Shown piece after piece: positions 59,246 to 64,000 of a DNA stretch of 64,000 nt. The position numbers and the translations under genes were made by a program. Each line of letters begins with the position of its first letter. Position 1 is the first letter of the stretch. The notes below the pieces were generated by a model that was given only the letters and a program-made list of their open reading frames with translations, was not told the DNA's origin and did no database searches. Origin of the DNA: an uncultured Porphyromonadaceae bacterium (GTDB lineage Bacteria > Bacteroidota > Bacteroidia > Bacteroidales > Muribaculaceae); NCBI GenBank assembly GCA_946553045.1, contig CAMNRO010000003.1, positions 83,817 to 147,816 of the forward strand, written 5' to 3'.

Positions 59246-59869
59246 TCAGTGTTTGCGGATTTGGTAGGTGAATAAATCGAATCGGGTGAAACCGAGGGCT
59301 TCGAGTGCCTTGCGGCTTGCATCGCGGTCGGCGTCGGTGTTATATTCGGGTATCAGCGGTATGCGGACAATGCAGTCTTGTTGTCGCCCGGCATCGGCTA
59401 TCAGTCGGAGGTTGTCGTGAACGAGGTCGTTGGACTGCCCCGTGTAGCTACGGTAAATGTCGGGGTTCATATCCTTGATGTCGATGATCAGGGTATTGAC
59501 CACCGGGAGTAGTGCCTCGATGTTGGTCGACGGCACGCTGAGCGATGTCTCCAAATTGAGCTGCCATGCGGACCCGCACATTTCGCGGAAATCACGGATA
59601 AACTGCGGACGCAGACAAGGCTCGCCGCCTCCGAAGGTCACACCGCCGTTTGTGGCTATGAAATAAAGCTCGTCGATGCGCGTCTCGGCATACAGTTCCT
59701 CCGGTGAATACTCGCGGAAACGTCCGCTGTCGCCCAGCGACTGAGGATTCAGGCAATATCGGCAAAAGAGAGGACAGCCGTGAAAGGCAACAAGCGTAGT
59801 GACTCCATCGCCATCGGTAGAAAGGCGATGCCGTGCGATGCCTATTATCTTAGCCAGTTGTTTATCCAT
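59246..59869 (-). CDS. Radical SAM activating-enzyme-like protein
   Basis: This 207-aa protein has the cluster motif C-P-L-F-C-R-Y-C (CxxxCxxC) and G-G-V-T-F-G-G-G-E-P, typical of pyruvate-formate-lyase-activating-enzyme-like radical SAM proteins. It is shorter than PflA-type enzymes (about 240-250) and lacks an obvious ferredoxin domain. The start at 59,869 is chosen because a TAnnTTTG box at 59893-59900 lies between it and an upstream in-frame ATG at 59,917. Its target is not clear; no glycyl radical enzyme is in the window. It begins a gene chain that runs to 56,024 with gaps of at most 5 bp. Confidence 0.9.
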   Translation of the reverse strand: MDKQLAKIIGIARHRLSTDGDGVTTLVAFHGCPLFCRYCLNPQSLGDSGRFREYSPEELYAETRIDELYFIATNGGVTFGGGEPCLRPQFIRDFREMCGSAWQLNLETSLSVPSTNIEALLPVVNTLIIDIKDMNPDIYRSYTGQSNDLVHDNLRLIADAGRQQDCIVRIPLIPEYNTDADRDASRKALEALGFTRFDLFTYQIRKH

Positions 59870-59892
59870 GAAGCTCTTATCTGTCCGCACAA

Positions 59893-59900
59893 CAAAGATA
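59893..59900 (-). promoter_or_regulatory. Promoter -7 box of the radical SAM gene and possibly the following chain
   Basis: TATCTTTG on the minus strand matches TAnnTTTG, 23 bp before the chosen start. It rules against the longer 223-aa reading of the gene. Confidence 0.6.
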
Positions 59901-60015
59901 GTATGAAAATTTGACATTCACAGCAAACCAAACACGAATTCGAGTGTTGTTATAAGCAAGAGAAGGCATTTTTCCGGCGTCAATAAAAAGCCTGACATAA
60001 ATGCGATAACCTTCT

Positions 60016-60056
60016 CAGCCCCGGCCTTTACGACCGTGGGCTTTTTTTATGTCGCT
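60016..60056 (+). terminator. Terminator-like hairpin in the gap upstream of the antiporter gene
   Basis: agccccgg (60016-60023) pairs with ccgtgggct (60034-60042) with one bulged base, followed by a run of seven T. It points along the plus strand, but no gene lies upstream on that strand in this 177-bp gap between divergent genes. It could end a small untracked RNA or act as an attenuator. Confidence 0.5.
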
Positions 60057-60065
60057 CATGTTTGC

Positions 60066-60073
60066 TATCTTTG
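60066..60073 (+). promoter_or_regulatory. Promoter -7 box of the antiporter gene
   Basis: TATCTTTG matches TAnnTTTG, 21 bp before the ATG at 60,095. An in-frame start at 60,062 would lie inside the promoter and is rejected. Confidence 0.6.
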
Positions 60074-60094
60074 CAGAAACAGTTTCTTCAGACT

Positions 60095-61585
60095 ATGGAT
60101 ATTTTAACAGGCGAAAATATATTGCTGTTAGGCTCTATTCTCCTAATCGCAGGCGTGCTGATAGGAAAGACAAGTTATCGAACAGGCTTGCCGCTGCTGC
60201 TTGTATTCCTGCTTGTAGGCATGGCCTTCGGCACAGACGGCGCAGGCATTCAGTTCAGCAACATGCACGACGCCCAGTTCATCGGCATGATAGCCTTGTG
60301 CATCATTTTGTTTTCAGGCGGTATGTCTACGAGCCTGTCGTCGATACGCCCGGTAATAGGCCCGGGTCTGATGCTATCGACAGTCGGAGTACTTCTCACG
60401 GCTTTGCTGACAGGCCTGTTCATATTCTGGCTCTCAGGTATGTCCTGGACTAATATCCATTTTGCATTCATACCGTCACTACTGCTTGCGTCTACAATGT
60501 CTTCGACCGACTCGGCTTCTGTATTCGGCATTCTGGGCTCTCAGAAGGTAAACCTCAAACATAATCTCAGGCCGCTTCTTGAGCTCGAGAGCGGCTCTAA
60601 CGACCCGATGGCCTATATGCTCACTATCATTCTCATCGAGGCAATCATGCCCGGCGGAAACCTTTCGGGAGGAGCTCTTGCGGTTCAATTGCTGCTACAG
60701 TTTGGCGTCGGAAGCGCCATGGGTATTGCAATGGGCTACCTCACCAAGTGGCTCATAGGATTTTATCGCAGAACCGGAGGCGGGTCGGCCCGAGAAGACA
60801 AAGGACAGGCAACAGCCATGATTTCGATACTTATCATCGGCTCGGTCTTTCTCACATATACGGCCACAACAGCCATAGGCGGCAACGGCTATCTCGCCGT
60901 CTATATAAGCGGCATTCTGCTCGGCAATTCGGTGCTGCCCCATAAGAAAAGTATAAGCAAATTCATGGACGGCCTCACCTGGCTGGCGCAGATTGTGGTG
61001 TTCCTCATGCTGGGGCTTCTTGTGAATCCCCACGAGATGCTGTCGGTAGCGGCAGTATCGTTTCTGATAGGCCTTTTCATGATTCTTGCAGGGCGTCCGA
61101 TAAGCGTATTCCTATGCATGCTCCCCTTCAGAAAAATCAATTTCCGCACGAAGACATTCATATCGTGGGTAGGACTGCGCGGAGCGGCACCTATAATCTT
61201 TGCCACATATCCGGTTGTGGCCGGAGTTCCGGGCGCATCACAGATTTTCAATATTGTATTCTTTGTGACACTTCTGTCGCTGGTGCTTCAAGGCACAAGC
61301 GTGATAGCCTCAGCCCGTAAACTTAGTCTGATTGATGAATCGCCTGCTGCCGACGATGATTTCGGCGTTGAGTTAGACGACGAGCACCCGACTTCTCTCC
61401 GCACTCTCGTCCTGACTGAGCGCGACCTCGAAAACGGCAATACCCTGCGCGATATCGCCCTGCCTGAAGGCGGCCTGGTGATGATGATACGCCGCGACGG
61501 ACGCTTTATAGTGCCGAACGGCAAGCGGCGTCTGCTGGCCGGCGACAATCTGCTGATTATAACCGAAGATGTAAAAAATGGATAG
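60095..61585 (+). CDS. Potassium/proton antiporter, CvrA/NhaP2 type
   Basis: This protein of 496 aa has about twelve to thirteen hydrophobic helices in a CPA1-type exchanger core, with S-S-T-D-S-A-S-V-F-G in the ion-binding helix and L-E-S-G-S-N-D-P-M, both standard for the NhaP2/CvrA branch. A soluble C-terminal TrkA-C-like domain follows (about 390-496, with L-E-N-G-N-T-L-R-D-I and L-L-A-G-D-N-L-L-I). It would exchange cytoplasmic K+ (or Na+) for H+ in the inner membrane. The start at 60,095 fits the promoter. It overlaps the next gene by 8 bp. Confidence 0.93.
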   Translation: MDILTGENILLLGSILLIAGVLIGKTSYRTGLPLLLVFLLVGMAFGTDGAGIQFSNMHDAQFIGMIALCIILFSGGMSTSLSSIRPVIGPGLMLSTVGVLLTALLTGLFIFWLSGMSWTNIHFAFIPSLLLASTMSSTDSASVFGILGSQKVNLKHNLRPLLELESGSNDPMAYMLTIILIEAIMPGGNLSGGALAVQLLLQFGVGSAMGIAMGYLTKWLIGFYRRTGGGSAREDKGQATAMISILIIGSVFLTYTATTAIGGNGYLAVYISGILLGNSVLPHKKSISKFMDGLTWLAQIVVFLMLGLLVNPHEMLSVAAVSFLIGLFMILAGRPISVFLCMLPFRKINFRTKTFISWVGLRGAAPIIFATYPVVAGVPGASQIFNIVFFVTLLSLVLQGTSVIASARKLSLIDESPAADDDFGVELDDEHPTSLRTLVLTERDLENGNTLRDIALPEGGLVMMIRRDGRFIVPNGKRRLLAGDNLLIITEDVKNG

Positions 61586-62072
61586 TCTGACAATACGAAA
61601 AGCGGCAGAATCCGACATAGACCGCATAATGCCTCTGTTTGAATCGGCGCGACAGTTCATGCGTTCGCAAGGCAACATGACTCAATGGACTAACGGCTAT
61701 CCGTCGCGAGAAACCGTTCTGGCAGACATCAATGCCGGCAATTGCTATGCCGGAGTCAATTCTCAAGGAGAAATAGACCTTGTATTCGCATTTATAATCG
61801 GCAACGATGCGACCTATAATATAATAGAGGATGGCGAATGGCCCAACGACAATCCATATGGGACCATTCACCGCATAGCATCTTCCGGACGTAGTGGCGG
61901 AATGCTTGCCGCATGCGTCGGTTTCTGCCTCGAACACATCGGAACAGTCAGGCTCGACACACATGCCGACAACCACACCATGCGCCGTGCCGCCGAAAGT
62001 CTTGGCTTCGCACGCTGTGGAATCATATACTGTCAGGACGGCACCCCCCGCATAGCCTACCAACTTAATTGA
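61578..62072 (+). CDS. GNAT-family N-acetyltransferase
   Basis: This 164-aa protein has the GNAT layout: N-terminal L-T-I-R-K-A-A-E-S-D, a beta-rich centre, and an acetyl-CoA region with I-H-R-I-A-S-S-G-R-S-G-G-M-L-A, then the closing V-R-L-D-T-H-A-D-N-H-T-M-R and G-F-A-R-C-G-I. The substrate is not known; the H-A-D-N-x-x-M-R motif is common in small-molecule acetyltransferases. It overlaps the antiporter gene by 8 bp, so it is coupled to it. Confidence 0.92.
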   Translation: MDSLTIRKAAESDIDRIMPLFESARQFMRSQGNMTQWTNGYPSRETVLADINAGNCYAGVNSQGEIDLVFAFIIGNDATYNIIEDGEWPNDNPYGTIHRIASSGRSGGMLAACVGFCLEHIGTVRLDTHADNHTMRRAAESLGFARCGIIYCQDGTPRIAYQLN

Positions 62073-62100
62073 TTATTTGCCGAACATTAACATCGATTTT

Positions 62101-62132
62101 TTTGTATAACTGATACCAAAAACATATCTTTG
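62101..62132 (+). promoter_or_regulatory. Promoter of the phosphoglucomutase gene
   Basis: TTTG (62101-62104) and TATCTTTG (62125-62132) are spaced 20 bp apart, a full Bacteroidetes promoter. The leader to the ATG at 62,174 is about 35 bases. Confidence 0.75.
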
Positions 62133-62173
62133 CAAAAGCAGAATATCATATACACCTACATAACTGACCAGAA

Positions 62174-63922
62174 ATGGAAAACAATGAACTTATCAAAGAG
62201 GTGACTGCCAAAGCCCAGACATGGCTCACCGACGGCTATGATGCCGAAACCCAAAGCGCAGTACGCCGCATGCTTGAGGCCGAAGACAAGACCGAACTCA
62301 TCGAATCGTTCTACAAAGACCTCGAATTCGGCACAGGCGGTCTCCGTGGCATTATGGGTGCCGGCAGCAACCGTATGAACATATATACAGTAGGCGCCGC
62401 TACACAGGGTCTTGCCAACTATCTTAAGGAAGCTTTCGCCGACCTGCCTGAAATCAGCGTAGCCGTAGGCCACGACGTGCGCAACAATTCGCGCAAATTC
62501 GCCGAAATTGTCGCTGACATTTTCTCGGCCAACGGTATCAAGGTATATCTTTTCGATTCATTCCGCCCTACCCCCGAACTTTCGTATGCAATCCGTAAAC
62601 TCGGCTGCCAGAGCGGCGTGAACATCACTGCCTCGCATAATCCCAAGGAATACAACGGTTACAAGGCTTACTGGAACGATGGCGCCCAGATTATCGCTCC
62701 CCACGATGTGAACATCATCAACCACGTGAACCGCATCAAAGACGTGCGCGACATCAAATTCGAGGGCGACAAATCTAAAATCCAGATTATCGGCGAAGAA
62801 ATCGACAACCAGTATCTCGATGCCGTTCATACCCTCAGCCTCGACCCGGAAGTAATCAAGCGTCAGTCTGACCTCAAGATTGTCTATACACCTATCCACG
62901 GCACAGGTGTGAAGCTGATTCCCGAATCGCTCATGAAATGGGGCTTCACCAATATTATTCACGTACCCGAACAGGATATTCCTTCCGGCGACTTCCCCAC
63001 CGTGGACTCTCCCAACCCCGAGAATCCGCCGGCCATGGCTATGGCAATCGCCAAGGCTAAGGAAGTAGGTGCAGACCTTGTTGTCGCTTCCGACCCCGAT
63101 GCCGACCGTATCGGCTGTGTAATCCGCGACAACGACGGTGAATACCAGCTCATCAACGGCAACCAGATTGTGATGATTCTTCTCAACTACATCATGCTCC
63201 GCAACCGCGAACTCGGTCGTCTGCAGGGCAACGAATATGTTGTTAAGACAATCGTAACAACCGAAACCATCAAGGCCATCGCAGAAAACAACGGCATCAA
63301 GATGTACGACTGCTACACCGGTTTCAAATGGATTGCAGCCGTTATACGCGAACTCGAGACCAAAGACCGCTATCTCGGCGGCGGCGAAGAGTCTTATGGC
63401 TTCCTCGCCGAAGATTTCTGCCGCGATAAAGACTCCGTATCGGCAATCTCGCTCATGGCCGAAATCTGCGCCTGGGCTAAAGACCGCGGCATGGACTTCA
63501 ACCAGATGCTTCAGGAAATATACCTCAAGAATGGCTACAGCCACGAAGAAGGTATCTCTGTAGTTCGTCCCGGCAAGACCGGCGCCGACGAAATCCAGCA
63601 GATGATGGTAAACTTCCGCGCCAATCCTCCCAAGGAAATCGGCGGCTCGAAGCTCACATGCATCAAAGACTACTCCAACCTCACCTGCACCGATGCGGCA
63701 ACAGGCGATATCAGCAAGCTCGACTTCCCGACAACCTCAAATGTGCTCCAGTATTTCACTGAAGACGGCACTAAAGTGTCTATCCGTCCGTCGGGAACAG
63801 AACCTAAAATCAAATTCTATATCGAGGTTCACGATAAAATGGCAGATGCCGCAGACTACGCACGCTGCAACGCCGATGCCGCTGCCAAAATCGCACGAAT
63901 CAAAAAGGAACTCGGTATCTGA
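62174..63922 (+). CDS. pgcA: Phosphoglucomutase / phosphomannomutase
   Basis: This 582-aa alpha-phosphohexomutase interconverts hexose 1- and 6-phosphates, supplying sugar nucleotides and linking glycogen to glycolysis. Landmarks are F-G-T-G-G-L-R-G-I-M-G, the active-site T-A-S-H-N-P-K-E-Y-N-G-Y with phosphoserine, the Mg2+ loop D-P-D-A-D-R-I-G, the sugar loop G-G-G-E-E-S-Y-G-F-L, and the phosphate loop R-P-S-G-T-E-P-K-I-K. Length is typical of the PgcA-like class (about 580). The gene symbol is given by similarity. Confidence 0.96.
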   Translation: MENNELIKEVTAKAQTWLTDGYDAETQSAVRRMLEAEDKTELIESFYKDLEFGTGGLRGIMGAGSNRMNIYTVGAATQGLANYLKEAFADLPEISVAVGHDVRNNSRKFAEIVADIFSANGIKVYLFDSFRPTPELSYAIRKLGCQSGVNITASHNPKEYNGYKAYWNDGAQIIAPHDVNIINHVNRIKDVRDIKFEGDKSKIQIIGEEIDNQYLDAVHTLSLDPEVIKRQSDLKIVYTPIHGTGVKLIPESLMKWGFTNIIHVPEQDIPSGDFPTVDSPNPENPPAMAMAIAKAKEVGADLVVASDPDADRIGCVIRDNDGEYQLINGNQIVMILLNYIMLRNRELGRLQGNEYVVKTIVTTETIKAIAENNGIKMYDCYTGFKWIAAVIRELETKDRYLGGGEESYGFLAEDFCRDKDSVSAISLMAEICAWAKDRGMDFNQMLQEIYLKNGYSHEEGISVVRPGKTGADEIQQMMVNFRANPPKEIGGSKLTCIKDYSNLTCTDAATGDISKLDFPTTSNVLQYFTEDGTKVSIRPSGTEPKIKFYIEVHDKMADAADYARCNADAAAKIARIKKELGI

Positions 63923-63945
63923 TAATACCTACCCTATTCATACTG

Positions 63946-63983
63946 AAAGAGACTGTCTAACAAGTTTGGGCAGTCTCTTTTTA
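63946..63983 (+). terminator. Terminator of the phosphoglucomutase gene
   Basis: aaagagactg (63946-63955) pairs perfectly with cagtctcttt (63971-63980), followed by TTT. It lies 24 bp after the stop codon. Confidence 0.85.
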
Positions 63984-64000
63984 TAGTCTAAACTGGCTAA

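Noticed and set aside
59870..59917. N-terminal 16 residues of a longer radical SAM protein
   Set aside because: A TAnnTTTG promoter box lies inside this stretch, so translation from 59,917 is unlikely.
60062..60094. Upstream start of the antiporter gene
   Set aside because: The -7 box at 60066-60073 lies inside it; the start at 60,095 is used instead.

Overview
The window looks like a Bacteroidales chromosome, probably close to Muribaculaceae (Duncaniella/Muribaculum type). The reasons are the host gene set (pyruvate phosphate dikinase, a complete Na+-NQR operon, phosphoglucomutase) and repeated TAnnTTTG -7 promoter boxes upstream of host genes, which are typical of Bacteroidetes. The lineage is inferred from gene content and sequence feel; no database was searched.

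Positions 1 to about 42,750 are most of an integrated, podovirus-like prophage. The left end lies outside the window: no attL, lysis enzyme, repressor or replication genes are seen. From left to right it holds a membrane protein, a DUF4376-like protein, and a diversity-generating retroelement (DGR) made of a reverse transcriptase, a template repeat and a 2,846-aa fibre protein with a matching variable repeat. Next come head/connector genes (connector candidate, LEM-like protein, major capsid, scaffold), a plus-strand block (duplicated-domain protein, rhomboid-like membrane protein, large terminase, two small genes), the portal, a 5,804-aa polyvalent internal protein, two ejection-type proteins, a small plus-strand gene that could be a terminase small subunit, a repeat-rich non-coding region and a tyrosine integrase. 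The DGR is visible directly: 17 of the 19 differences between template and variable repeat fall on template adenines, and all 11 AAY (Asn) codons of the template are changed in the fibre gene. The inferred outcome is variation of the receptor-binding tip.

Positions about 42,750 to 51,800 are host energy metabolism on the minus strand: ppdK, then nqrABCDEF, each with a recognisable promoter and terminator. A 333-bp MITE with 32-bp terminal inverted repeats follows at 51.8-52.1 kb.

Positions 52.3 to 64 kb hold a 55-aa small protein gene and engB, ligA, a DUF2284 metal-binding protein, the SRP RNA gene, a tightly packed minus-strand operon (radical SAM protein, a decayed carboxypeptidase-regulatory-like gene, and four unrecognised secreted or membrane proteins with overlapping ends), and a plus-strand cluster of a K+/H+ antiporter, a GNAT acetyltransferase and a phosphoglucomutase ending in a clear terminator.
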